Assembly (NCBI GenBank): GCA_024689165.1
Contig: JAILDS010000039.1
Span: forward strand, 1 to 6,749
Origin: Clostridia bacterium
Lineage (GTDB): Bacteria; Bacillota; Clostridia; Oscillospirales; Acutalibacteraceae
Length of the DNA stretch: 6,749 nt
Direction: 5' to 3'
Position 1 is the first letter of the stretch, and every line of letters starts with the position of its first letter. This document shows, in pieces, positions 1 to 6,666 of the stretch. The notes below the pieces were generated by a model that made no database searches, was not told where the DNA came from, and saw only the letters and a list, made by a program, of their open reading frames with translations. Both the position numbers and the translations under genes were made by a program.

Positions 1-1
1 G

Positions 2-2944
2 GACGCCGGCGAACAGATCGTCGAAAACGAGGACGGCAGCCTTGAGCTCCTCCCCACCGTGTCCGACATATCGACCAACGACAGCATAAACTCCGCTCTG
101 AGGGAGAACCTCACCGCAGGCGCGGACGGCACCATCGCCTACACCGGCAGCGGCGAGACAAAGGGACTGACGGTCTCCTTCGCCGACAACGGCGAGGCGA
201 CGGTCGGCGGCGGGATGCTCGACCTGCTCTCCGACGAGCTCAGAACACAGTTCGAGCAGGAAGTCGGAAAACTGGCGGGCGAAGCCGCCGCGAGCGGTCT
301 GCGCTTCAGGGACCTCAGCTTCGGCGTACCGAGCGGCAAGAACATCTTTGAATGGCTCAACGCCGTCGGCGACGAAAAGACCGCCGAAAACGAAGCGGCG
401 GGCGAAGACGCGAAAACGACGCTTTACCAGCGCACGCAGGTATTTTCCACGGCACAGGCTTATGAAAACACGCTTGAGCAGTTCGGAAAGTACGCTTCCG
501 GCGTAAACCACGCGCATCTGGACTATGACGGCAACAGCGTCGCCGACTTCTTCTCGATCTCGGACTTCGAATACGATGACGGCGGCGAGCTGACGGGCGG
601 CACGTATCGCGTGTCCGCGGTGCTGACGGCGGACACGAACGGGACCCCCGCCGCGTACTCCGCGACGGTCACGGTAGTGCTCGGCCCCGCCTTCAAAGGC
701 TGGGCGGGACTTCCCGCGTCCGAAAGCGAGACTCCCGCTGCGGCGTCCGTAAAACGCCGCGACCCGTCGGAGGTCGACGCTTCCGCGCTCTATCCGACCT
801 ACGACGGCCATTTCCAGGACGACCCCTCCTATGAGCAGTCCGGCACGATCGAGACGCTTTCGGGCGACATGGCAAATTCCACCGGCACTGCCTCGAGTCT
901 TATCGGCACCACGAGCGGCATCAGCAATTCGATGAAAGGCTTCGGCACAGGCCTCGGGTTCGTGAGCATCGGCGCGTCCATGTACAACTTCCACAAGACC
1001 TTCAAAAACGGCGAATACAGGATAGGTACGCGCGTCTGGATGCGTATGGATCTGCAGGCGCTTATGTCCTCCACCTGCTACAAGCGCCTTACTCAGAGCA
1101 AAAAGCAGCTCGTGGACGAGGCTTTCCAAAAATATAAAAAGGCCGAAAAGAACGAGGAGAACTGGGACGGCTGGGCCACCGGCATAGCTCTGGGCTGCGA
1201 CGTCGCGAGCATCATAGCCAGCGGCTTCGGATCCCTTCCCGGCGGCGAGGAATTCGCGGTCGCGGGTATGGGCGTCTCCGGGCTGAGCGTCCTCAACGGC
1301 GCGACCCTGGGCAAGGCGGCCGCGAAGGCACGTCAGAAGACCATCAGGCAGTATGAGGAATCCTACCGCACCATCAAAAACATCTTCCTGTCCCACGCAA
1401 TGCAGACGGGGCTCGACGACTGCAAGCACCTCAAAAAGGACGACTCGAACAGCAAGACCTACAACGTCAACCACGACCCCTCCGGCGTCGTGTACGAGGG
1501 CGTCATCGAAAATCCCGTTAAGGACGCCGTCGTAACGCTGTGGTACGCCGTTGACGCGGACGGACTGCCCGTGACGGAGGCGAACGCAGGCTCGGTCAGC
1601 TCGGTAATACCCGCCGCCGAAGTTGAAAAAACGCCGATGGAGACCGTTCAGGTCACCGGCGCGGACGGCAAATACGCCTGGTTCGTGCCGCAGGGCCTGT
1701 GGTTCGTCACCGCGGAAAAAGCCGGGCTCAAGGGCGATTCGGACGCCGACCTGGCGGCGGTCGTCGGCATCGGCGGCGCGACGGTCAACGGCAGGGAGAT
1801 CACGAACCTGCTGCCCGTCCTGCCCGAACAGCTCGACGTCAATATCCCGCTCGTCGACCGGACGGCTCCCGTCGTCGAGAGCGTCCGCTTCACCGAAGAC
1901 GGCGTTTACGTCACCTTCAGCAAGTATATGGAGGAAGACCTCGTTCTCGACCCGGCAGTCTATACCCTCTCGACCGCGGCGGGTCCCAGGGCGGTAAGCT
2001 CAGTGACGAGCGTCGAGCAGGGACATACCCCCTCGAATATCGACGGCGAGGCGACGAAGACCTACACCAGGACGGTGCTCATCGCGTCCGACGACATGCC
2101 CGGGGTCGGCGCGGAGCTCCTGCTCACCGTCTCCGGCAGCGTTAAGAGCTACGCCGGCACGGATATGGGCGAGAGCTTCGCCGACAGCGGCGTCGTTGAG
2201 GCTCAGACCGCGCTTTCCGCCCCGGTCATCGAGGGCGGCGCGGAACAGACCGTCGCGTACGGCGACGGCGTGAAGATCAGCCTGCCCGAGGGCGCTCCCG
2301 AAGGCGCCGGGATCCGTTACACGACCGACGGCAGCGACCCGACCGGGGACAGCAAACTCTATGAGCGTCCCTTCGCCGTGACCAACAACATGACCGTCAA
2401 AGCGGTCGCGGTCTGCCCGGGATATCCGGACAGCGCCGTAGTGTCCGCGAGGTACACCGTTGCCGAGTCCGAGAGCTACATGCCCGCCGGAACGGTCGTT
2501 ATCGACAGCGGCGCGTCGCCCGAAGGGCTGAAGCTCACTCTGACCGGCGAGGGCTTCGAAGCGACCGCCGAGGTCGCTTCGGACGGAAGCTTTGCATTCC
2601 ACGACGTGCCCACGGGCAGCTATACCCTCGCTTTTGCGGGTTCCGACGAATATGAGGCAGCCTCGGCGGCCGTGGAGGTCACGACCTTCGATCCGTGGGC
2701 GGTCCTTTATATCGCCGACAAAGCCGCCGGCGCGCTCAGAAAGGGCGATGTCGACGGCGACGGCAGCGTTACCGCCGCGGACGCACGGCTCGCGCTCAGA
2801 GCTGCGGTGTCTCTCGAGACTCTGACCCCGGCGCAGACCGCAGCGGCGAACGTCGACGGGGACGGATCGGTAACCCCCGCGGACGCCCGGCTCATACTCC
2901 GCTCCGTCGTAGGGCTTGAAGAGCTCCCCGGTGAAGCCGCGTAA
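2..2944 (+). CDS. Large secreted multidomain protein with C-terminal type I dockerin (5' end outside window)
   Basis: The frame is open from the first base, and a GTG at 59 is only an internal valine candidate: no signal peptide follows it, while a dockerin protein should be exported, so the gene is truncated by the window edge (980 codons visible). Numbering from the GTG, residues 1-270 match nothing I recognise. Residues 292-311 and 371-425 are glycine- and alanine-rich hydrophobic stretches flanking a Lys-rich helical segment. Residues about 465-600 (from NHDPSGVVYEG to VNIPLVD) resemble a carboxypeptidase-regulatory-like beta domain seen in large Clostridia/Paenibacillus surface proteins. 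Residues 600-718 resemble an SbsA-type Ig domain (FSKYM motif). Residues 721-801 match the chitobiase/hexosaminidase C-terminal module (IRYTTDGSDPT). Residues 808-878 form another small beta domain. Residues 896-952 are the dockerin. No catalytic domain is visible, so the role is probably extracellular binding or scaffolding. The dockerin call is firm; other domains are by pattern memory. Confidence 0.85.
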   Translation, partial: DAGEQIVENEDGSLELLPTVSDISTNDSINSALRENLTAGADGTIAYTGSGETKGLTVSFADNGEATVGGGMLDLLSDELRTQFEQEVGKLAGEAAASGLRFRDLSFGVPSGKNIFEWLNAVGDEKTAENEAAGEDAKTTLYQRTQVFSTAQAYENTLEQFGKYASGVNHAHLDYDGNSVADFFSISDFEYDDGGELTGGTYRVSAVLTADTNGTPAAYSATVTVVLGPAFKGWAGLPASESETPAAASVKRRDPSEVDASALYPTYDGHFQDDPSYEQSGTIETLSGDMANSTGTASSLIGTTSGISNSMKGFGTGLGFVSIGASMYNFHKTFKNGEYRIGTRVWMRMDLQALMSSTCYKRLTQSKKQLVDEAFQKYKKAEKNEENWDGWATGIALGCDVASIIASGFGSLPGGEEFAVAGMGVSGLSVLNGATLGKAAAKARQKTIRQYEESYRTIKNIFLSHAMQTGLDDCKHLKKDDSNSKTYNVNHDPSGVVYEGVIENPVKDAVVTLWYAVDADGLPVTEANAGSVSSVIPAAEVEKTPMETVQVTGADGKYAWFVPQGLWFVTAEKAGLKGDSDADLAAVVGIGGATVNGREITNLLPVLPEQLDVNIPLVDRTAPVVESVRFTEDGVYVTFSKYMEEDLVLDPAVYTLSTAAGPRAVSSVTSVEQGHTPSNIDGEATKTYTRTVLIASDDMPGVGAELLLTVSGSVKSYAGTDMGESFADSGVVEAQTALSAPVIEGGAEQTVAYGDGVKISLPEGAPEGAGIRYTTDGSDPTGDSKLYERPFAVTNNMTVKAVAVCPGYPDSAVVSARYTVAESESYMPAGTVVIDSGASPEGLKLTLTGEGFEATAEVASDGSFAFHDVPTGSYTLAFAGSDEYEAASAAVEVTTFDPWAVLYIADKAAGALRKGDVDGDGSVTAADARLALRAAVSLETLTPAQTAAANVDGDGSVTPADARLILRSVVGLEELPGEAA
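2744..2911 (+). repeat. Dockerin duplicated calcium-binding half-repeats
   Basis: Two copies of an F-hand-like motif lie at 2744-2809 (GDVDGDGSVTAADARLALR) and 2849-2911 (NVDGDGSVTPADARLILR). Each has the expected calcium ligand spacing at loop positions 1, 3, 5, 9 and 12: D897, D899, D901, T905, D908 in the first, and N931, D933, D935, T939, D942 in the second. The second copy has Asn at loop position 1, which dockerins tolerate. The copies are near-identical in protein but diverged in codons, so this is an old duplication. In the family, the pair folds into a calcium-dependent module that binds a cohesin. No cohesin is visible in the window. Confidence 0.9.
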
Positions 2945-2958
2945 AACAGTTCAGGAAT

Positions 2959-2995
2959 CCCGCCCCGCGGCACACGCCCGGCGCGGGCTTCTCTT
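2959..2995 (+). terminator. Probable intrinsic terminator after the dockerin gene
   Basis: Starting 14 nt after the stop codon, CCCGC (2959-2963) can pair with GCGGG (2983-2987). Alternatively a tighter hairpin forms from GCCCG (2976-2980) and CGGGC (2984-2988) with a 3-nt loop. A pyrimidine-rich TTCTCTT tract follows at 2989-2995. The U-tract is imperfect, so termination may be partial. A run of six T at 3013-3018 lies further downstream. The position, between a secreted-protein gene and an unrelated metabolic operon, supports the call. Confidence 0.4.
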
Positions 2996-3022
2996 GATCA
3001 CGCACACTTCGGTTTTTTATTC

Positions 3023-3028
3023 AGGAGG
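3023..3028 (+). promoter_or_regulatory. Strong Shine-Dalgarno site for the first URO-D gene
   Basis: AGGAGG lies 5 nt before the ATG at 3034. It is a near-full match to the anti-Shine-Dalgarno sequence and fixes the start of the first methyltransferase gene. It is the strongest ribosome binding site in the window, consistent with this being the first gene of the operon. Confidence 0.85.
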
Positions 3029-3033
3029 CGGAA

Positions 3034-4152
3034 ATGACCAACAGAGAACGCGCGATGAACATACTGCGCCGCAAGCCTGCCGACAGGATGCCCGCGGTGC
3101 ATTTCGGCTACTGGCCGGAACTGCTCTCCGAGTGGGCGCGGCAGGGCAAGATCCCGGCGGAGCTCGCGGAGGGGAATTACGACGGCAGCGAGAAGGACAA
3201 GGAGCTCGACAGACTCATCGGCTGGGATTTCAACTGGTCGAACACGCGGGGCCCGAACATGGGGCTTTCCCCGGGCTTCGAGACGAAGACCCTCGAGGTC
3301 CTGCCCGACGGCAGCCGGCGGGTGCAGAGCCGGACGGGGGTCATAGAGCGCGTAAAGCCCGGGATAACGTCCATCCCCTCCGAGGACGATTATATACTCA
3401 AGGACAGGGAGGGCTTTGAGGAGCAATACCTGCCCAAGATGCGGTTCACGCCCGACCGGGTGGATACGGAATACTTCCGCTCTTTCAACGAGACCCGGCC
3501 CAAGGACGTTCCCGTCGGCCTCTTCCTCGGCTCGGTGCTGGGGCAGATCCGCGACATGACAAGCGTCATCGGCATGAGCTACCTTCTGTACGACGAGGAC
3601 GAGGAGCTGTTCGCGGACATCGTCGACGCCTACGCCGAGATGCAGTACCGATGCGTCAAAGCGGTGCTGGAGACAGGGGCGAAATTCGATTTCGGGCACT
3701 ACTGGGAGGACATCTGCTTCAAGAACGGCCCGCTGCTGTCGCCGGAGATGTTCGATTCCCTGTGCGCGAAGCACTACAAAAAGAGGAACGACCTCTGCCG
3801 TGAGTACGGCATCGACGTCATCTCCCTCGACTGCGACGGCGTTACGGAAAAGCTGCTGCCGACGTGGTTCGAAAACGGCGTCAACACGATGTTCCCGATA
3901 GAGGTCGGCGTATGGGGCGACCAGTTCGGGCCCGCGAGAAAAAAATTCGGCGACGGCATGCTCGGCGTCGGCGGGATGGACAAGACCGCCCTGCGCAGGG
4001 ACAAGGCCGCCGTCGACGCGGAGATCGAGCGAATGAAACGGCTGTCCGCCATGGGCGGCTTCATCCCCTGCCCGGACCACCGCCTCATGCCCGGGACGAA
4101 GTTCGAGCTCGTGCAGTACTACGCCGAGGAGATCAAAAAGATCAGGCTCTGA
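3034..4152 (+). CDS. URO-D/MtaA-superfamily protein, putative corrinoid methyltransferase (first paralogue)
   Basis: This 372-residue cytoplasmic protein has the uroporphyrinogen decarboxylase fold. It begins MTNRERAMNILRRKPADRMP, the usual opening of this family. The length is normal and the start is fixed by AGGAGG at 3023-3028. Recognisable family segments are GHYWEDICFKNGPLLSPEMF (221-240), the LDCDG strand end (265-269) and IPCPDHRLMPGT (344-355). True heme-pathway UroD seems unlikely, because the neighbours are a second URO-D protein and a corrinoid protein; family members in that context move methyl groups to or from cobalamin. Characterised MtaA/CmuA enzymes bind zinc through His-X-Cys plus a distal Cys. 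Here Cys267 lacks the His two residues before it (Leu265), while Cys346 and His349 could supply other ligands. It is followed after 12 nt by the second paralogue, so the two are surely co-transcribed. The substrate is unknown. Confidence 0.88.
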   Translation: MTNRERAMNILRRKPADRMPAVHFGYWPELLSEWARQGKIPAELAEGNYDGSEKDKELDRLIGWDFNWSNTRGPNMGLSPGFETKTLEVLPDGSRRVQSRTGVIERVKPGITSIPSEDDYILKDREGFEEQYLPKMRFTPDRVDTEYFRSFNETRPKDVPVGLFLGSVLGQIRDMTSVIGMSYLLYDEDEELFADIVDAYAEMQYRCVKAVLETGAKFDFGHYWEDICFKNGPLLSPEMFDSLCAKHYKKRNDLCREYGIDVISLDCDGVTEKLLPTWFENGVNTMFPIEVGVWGDQFGPARKKFGDGMLGVGGMDKTALRRDKAAVDAEIERMKRLSAMGGFIPCPDHRLMPGTKFELVQYYAEEIKKIRL

Positions 4153-4154
4153 CC

Positions 4155-4164
4155 GGAGCCGGAG
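4155..4164 (+). promoter_or_regulatory. Duplicated GGAG ribosome binding site with two possible starts
   Basis: The 12-nt gap after the first URO-D gene is CCGGAGCCGGAG, two copies of CCGGAG. The first GGAG (4155-4158) sits 6 nt before ATG 4165. The second GGAG (4161-4164) sits 9 nt before ATG 4174. Either start is workable; the choice changes the protein by only three residues. Confidence 0.6.
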
Positions 4165-5418
4165 ATGACGGAAATGAGTGATTTCAACAAGGAAAAGGAG
4201 ATCGTGCGCGAGCTCGCGAAACGCTACCGCGAGATCGCCGAATCCCCGAAGCACGAGAGGATGCGCCGCCGCTTCCGCGACAGCAACGACCTGAAGATCG
4301 TCCGCCCGCCGCTGATAATAGAGGAGATCCCATGGCATGAGATGAACATGGACGGCGAGCTCGACTGCGTGTGCGAGGATCCGGGACTGCGCGGCATGGA
4401 GTGGTTCCTGCGCTCGCAGCTGTTCAGGGAACGGCATTTCAGGTGCGATAATTATATCGAGCCCTGCTGGGTCGTCGGCAAGGCGTACAGCTCCACGGGC
4501 AACGGGCTTGCCGCGAAGGAGTCGGTCATAGCCGTCGACGACCGCAACCACATCGTCTCGCACCATTATGAGGACATGCTCGCCGACGAGAGCGCTCTTG
4601 AGGCCTTCCACGACCCGGTGATAACTGCTTGCCCCGACTCCGACGAGAAAAACGTCGCCTTCGCGAACGAGGTCCTCGGCGACGTCCTTCCGGTCGAGCT
4701 GCGGGGGCACGGCATTTACTACGCCCCGTGGGACCAGATCGCGAGGCTCCGCGGCGTGGAGCCCATTCTGATGGACGTCTACGACAGGCCGGAATACCTG
4801 CACAGGATAATCGGCCTGTTCGCGCGGGCTATGGCGAGCGAGATGGATCAGATGGAGTCGCTGGGGCTTTACGATCCGCGTGGGCTGTCGCTGCACTGCA
4901 CGCCCGGGTCTGTCACGCCGCCCCGCGAGCCGGAGCCCGGGAGCTACCGCTGCGGCGACATCTGGTTCCGGACCATGGCGCAGATGTTCTCCTCGATCTC
5001 GCCTCAGGCGCACTATGAGTTCGACGTGCAGTATTCCATACCGCTGGCCTCACGCTGCGCCTGTACGTATTACGGCTGCTGTGAGCCGCTTTCGGACAGG
5101 ATAGACGTGATAGAGCGCTTCCCGAACCTGCGCAAGATCGGCGTGAGCCCGTGGTCGGACGTGAAGGTTTCCGCCGAGACGACGCGAGGGAAATACGTGC
5201 TGTCAAAAAAACCGAACCCCGCGAACGTCGCCATAAAAACGGACCCGGAGCAGATCCGCGCCGAGATCGCCGAAACGGCTTCCCTCTGCCTTAAATACGG
5301 CTGCCCCTGCGACATTACCCTCAAGGACATAAGCACCGTCGGCTACCGGCCCGAAAACCTTATAGTCTGGGCCGAGACCGCCTCTGCGGTCCTTGACGAA
5401 TACTATTCCGAAGCGTAA
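4165..5418 (+). CDS. URO-D-superfamily protein, putative corrinoid methyltransferase (second, divergent paralogue)
   Basis: This 417-residue cytoplasmic protein (414 if ATG 4174 is used) belongs to a longer subgroup of URO-D-like proteins. A charged helical N-terminus (MTEMSDFNKEKEIVRELAKR) precedes the barrel. Landmarks are LHCTPG (243-248), YYGCCEPLSDRIDVIERF (302-319) running into LRKIGVSPW (322-330), a KKPNPA segment (348-353) and LKDISTVGYRPENL (386-399). The adjacent Cys305-Cys306 falls roughly where zinc methyltransferases carry His-X-Cys; Cys380 and Cys382 lie near the C-terminus. It is only distantly related to the preceding gene, so it is not a recent duplication. Likely jobs are the substrate-to-corrinoid step or the corrinoid-to-acceptor step, complementing its neighbour. 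I cannot tell which, and the methyl donor is unknown. The 3' end carries a promoter-like sequence that may serve the next gene. Confidence 0.85.
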   Translation: MTEMSDFNKEKEIVRELAKRYREIAESPKHERMRRRFRDSNDLKIVRPPLIIEEIPWHEMNMDGELDCVCEDPGLRGMEWFLRSQLFRERHFRCDNYIEPCWVVGKAYSSTGNGLAAKESVIAVDDRNHIVSHHYEDMLADESALEAFHDPVITACPDSDEKNVAFANEVLGDVLPVELRGHGIYYAPWDQIARLRGVEPILMDVYDRPEYLHRIIGLFARAMASEMDQMESLGLYDPRGLSLHCTPGSVTPPREPEPGSYRCGDIWFRTMAQMFSSISPQAHYEFDVQYSIPLASRCACTYYGCCEPLSDRIDVIERFPNLRKIGVSPWSDVKVSAETTRGKYVLSKKPNPANVAIKTDPEQIRAEIAETASLCLKYGCPCDITLKDISTVGYRPENLIVWAETASAVLDEYYSEA

Positions 5419-5421
5419 TAT
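5393..5421 (+). promoter_or_regulatory. Candidate internal sigma-A-type promoter upstream of the corrinoid protein gene
   Basis: TTGACG at 5393-5398 (5 of 6 to the -35 consensus) is separated by exactly 17 nt from TAATAT at 5416-5421 (4 of 6 to the -10 consensus). An overlapping TATAAA at 5419-5424 is also present. The -35 box lies in the last codons of the second URO-D gene, and the -10 box starts at its stop codon. Transcription would start near 5428, just before or inside the stem-loop. Such A/T-rich sequence is uncommon here, but coding constraint could produce it by chance. Confidence 0.4.
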
Positions 5422-5424
5422 AAA

Positions 5425-5458
5425 GGCGATACGCGAGCCATGAGAATGCGGTATTGCC
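5425..5458 (+). promoter_or_regulatory. Stem-loop in the leader of the corrinoid protein gene
   Basis: GGCGATAC (5425-5432) pairs with GTATTGCC (5451-5458) over 8 bp with one G-U pair, enclosing an 18-nt loop. The loop holds a small CAT/ATG mini-stem closed on GAGA. No T-run follows, so this is not an intrinsic terminator. It ends 10 nt before the GGAGG at 5469-5473, leaving the ribosome site free. Plausible roles are protecting the 3' or 5' end of a processed transcript, or tuning expression of the corrinoid protein relative to the methyltransferases. Confidence 0.45.
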
Positions 5459-5468
5459 TGAGTCCACC

Positions 5469-5473
5469 GGAGG
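5469..5473 (+). promoter_or_regulatory. Shine-Dalgarno site that selects the corrinoid protein start
   Basis: GGAGG ends 7 nt before ATG 5481 but only 1 nt before ATG 5475. It therefore favours 5481 as the start and rules against the TTG at 5454, which lies inside the stem-loop upstream of this site. Confidence 0.75.
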
Positions 5474-5480
5474 TATGAAT

Positions 5481-6119
5481 ATGAGCATTTATTCCGACAT
5501 TTCCGAAAACCTTCAGAGAGGCAGGGCGAAGCTCGTCCGCCAGCTTGTCGAACAGGCGCTCGAAGAGGGCTGCCCCGCCGCCGAGATCCTCAACGAAGGG
5601 CTCATGCCCGGCATGAACGTCATCGGCGAGAAGTTCAAGAGGAACGAGGTCTACGTGCCAGAGGTCCTCGTCGCCGCCCGCGCGATGAATATGGGCATGC
5701 AGGTGCTTTCTCCCAGACTTAAGGAGGACGGCGTAAAAGCCGCCGGAAAGGTGTGCATCGGCACCGTTCAGGGCGACCTGCACGACATCGGCAAGAACCT
5801 CGTCAAGATGATGATGGAGGGCAAGGGGATAGAGGTCGTCGACCTCGGCACGGACGTTTCGCCCGAGACCTTCGTGCAGACCGCCATCGACGAGGACTGC
5901 CGGATAATCTGCTGTTCGGCTCTTCTGACCACGACCATGGACGTCATGGCCGACGTGGTGAAGGAGGCGGAGGCGCGCGGTGTCCGCGACAAAGTCAAGA
6001 TCATGGTCGGCGGGGCTCCCGTGACGGACGCCTTCTGCAGGAGCATCGGCGCCGATAAATACACCTCCGACGCCGCCAGCGCGGCGGACGCCGCCGTTGA
6101 GCTGCTCTGCGCCGTATGA
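5481..6119 (+). CDS. Corrinoid (cobalamin-binding) protein of a methyltransferase system, MtaC/MtbC/MttC type
   Basis: This 212-residue cytoplasmic protein carries the methyl group on a bound corrinoid between two methyltransferases. Residues 1-85 form the helical cap domain (LMPGMNVIGEKFKRNEVYVP at 41-60 is typical), and residues 88-212 form the Rossmann-like B12-binding domain. The signature DLHDIG is at 99-104, with His101 as the lower cobalt ligand. CSALLTTTM (145-153) and VGGAPVT (176-182) supply the other corrinoid-contacting loops. All expected motifs are present and the length is normal for the family, so it should be functional. The start at 5481 is chosen because GGAGG is correctly spaced to it. 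It follows two URO-D proteins and overlaps the DUF2284 gene by ATGA. The particular subfamily, and so the methyl donor (methanol, methylamine, methoxyl or other), cannot be decided from the sequence alone. Confidence 0.95.
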   Translation: MSIYSDISENLQRGRAKLVRQLVEQALEEGCPAAEILNEGLMPGMNVIGEKFKRNEVYVPEVLVAARAMNMGMQVLSPRLKEDGVKAAGKVCIGTVQGDLHDIGKNLVKMMMEGKGIEVVDLGTDVSPETFVQTAIDEDCRIICCSALLTTTMDVMADVVKEAEARGVRDKVKIMVGGAPVTDAFCRSIGADKYTSDAASAADAAVELLCAV

Positions 6120-6640
6120 GGTTCGAAAAGTACCTTACGCACCCGGACATCTGCGAGTACCGGGCTTTTTCGACGTCCGTCATACCGTTTTCACCCGCTG
6201 TGGTCGAGGCCTGCAGGAGCAACGCCTGCGGCAGATACGGCAAAACGTGGACCTGCCCGCCCGGCGTGGGGACGCTTGAGGAGCTCGAAGCCCGTATAAA
6301 ATCGTACCCGAACGCGCTGCTCGTCTCTTTCAAATACGACCTTGAGGATTCCTTCGACTTCGAGGGGATGCAGGAGGGACACCGCCGCGCCAAGGACGCT
6401 TTCAGGGAGATCACCGACGCGATGCGCTCCGACGGAGAGAACTTTTACGCCCTCGGCAACGAGGGCTGCGGACTGTGCGCGGAGTGTACCTATCCGGACG
6501 CCCCCTGCCGCTTTCCCGACAGGGCCTCGCCGTCGATAGAGGCCTGCGGGGTGAACGTGATGCAGCTTTCAAAGGCGGTCGGCATGCGCTACATCAACGG
6601 CGCGAACACGGTGACGTACTTCTGCATGGTGCTCTGGTGA
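6116..6640 (+). CDS. DUF2284 family cysteine-rich predicted metal-binding protein
   Basis: This 174-residue protein has two cysteine clusters. The first is C33-X4-C38-X8-C47 within ACRSNACGRYGKTWTCPPG (32-50). The second is C118-X2-C121-X2-C124-X6-C131 (CGLCAECTYPDAPC), followed by RASPSIEACG (136-145) with Cys144. This layout is the hallmark of DUF2284, and the second cluster looks like an iron-sulfur ligand set. There is no signal peptide or membrane helix, so it is cytoplasmic. The start codon overlaps the stop of the corrinoid gene (ATGA, 6116-6119) and has no strong ribosome site of its own, so translation is probably coupled. The biochemical role of the family is not established to my knowledge. 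From its place between a corrinoid protein and a possible ferredoxin-type activator, an electron-transfer or cobalt-reduction role is my inference. Confidence 0.85.
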   Translation: MRFEKYLTHPDICEYRAFSTSVIPFSPAVVEACRSNACGRYGKTWTCPPGVGTLEELEARIKSYPNALLVSFKYDLEDSFDFEGMQEGHRRAKDAFREITDAMRSDGENFYALGNEGCGLCAECTYPDAPCRFPDRASPSIEACGVNVMQLSKAVGMRYINGANTVTYFCMVLW

Positions 6641-6666
6641 CCCGAAAACCGTATACCTTCAAATAA

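Noticed and set aside
59..61. GTG as the start codon of the dockerin gene
   Set aside because: The frame is open upstream to base 2, there is no ribosome site before it and no signal peptide after it, so it is an internal valine of a gene that starts before the window.
2000..2602. A 200-codon minus-strand open frame opposite the dockerin gene
   Set aside because: It lies wholly inside the convincing Ig-like and chitobiase-like coding sequence and looks like a composition shadow.
2994..3021. Promoter-like TTGATC and TTTATT ahead of the first URO-D gene
   Set aside because: A start site from these boxes would fall in or after the AGGAGG ribosome site, leaving no usable leader. The true operon promoter is not evident and may overlap the end of the dockerin gene.
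3034..4152. Heme-biosynthetic uroporphyrinogen decarboxylase (hemE)
   Set aside because: The fold is shared, but the neighbours are a corrinoid protein and a second URO-D paralogue with no other heme genes, and the cysteine and LDCDG features fit the methyltransferase branch better.
2998..5013. A 671-codon open frame on the minus strand opposite both URO-D genes
   Set aside because: It is antisense to two clear family proteins that share one frame across their 12-nt gap, which together with GC-rich third positions keeps the opposite frame free of stops. Its translation is rich in Arg, His, Leu and Val and resembles no family.
5454..5456. TTG as the start of the corrinoid protein
   Set aside because: It lies in the 3' arm of the stem-loop and upstream of the GGAGG, which is spaced correctly only for ATG 5481; the extra residues are not typical of the family.
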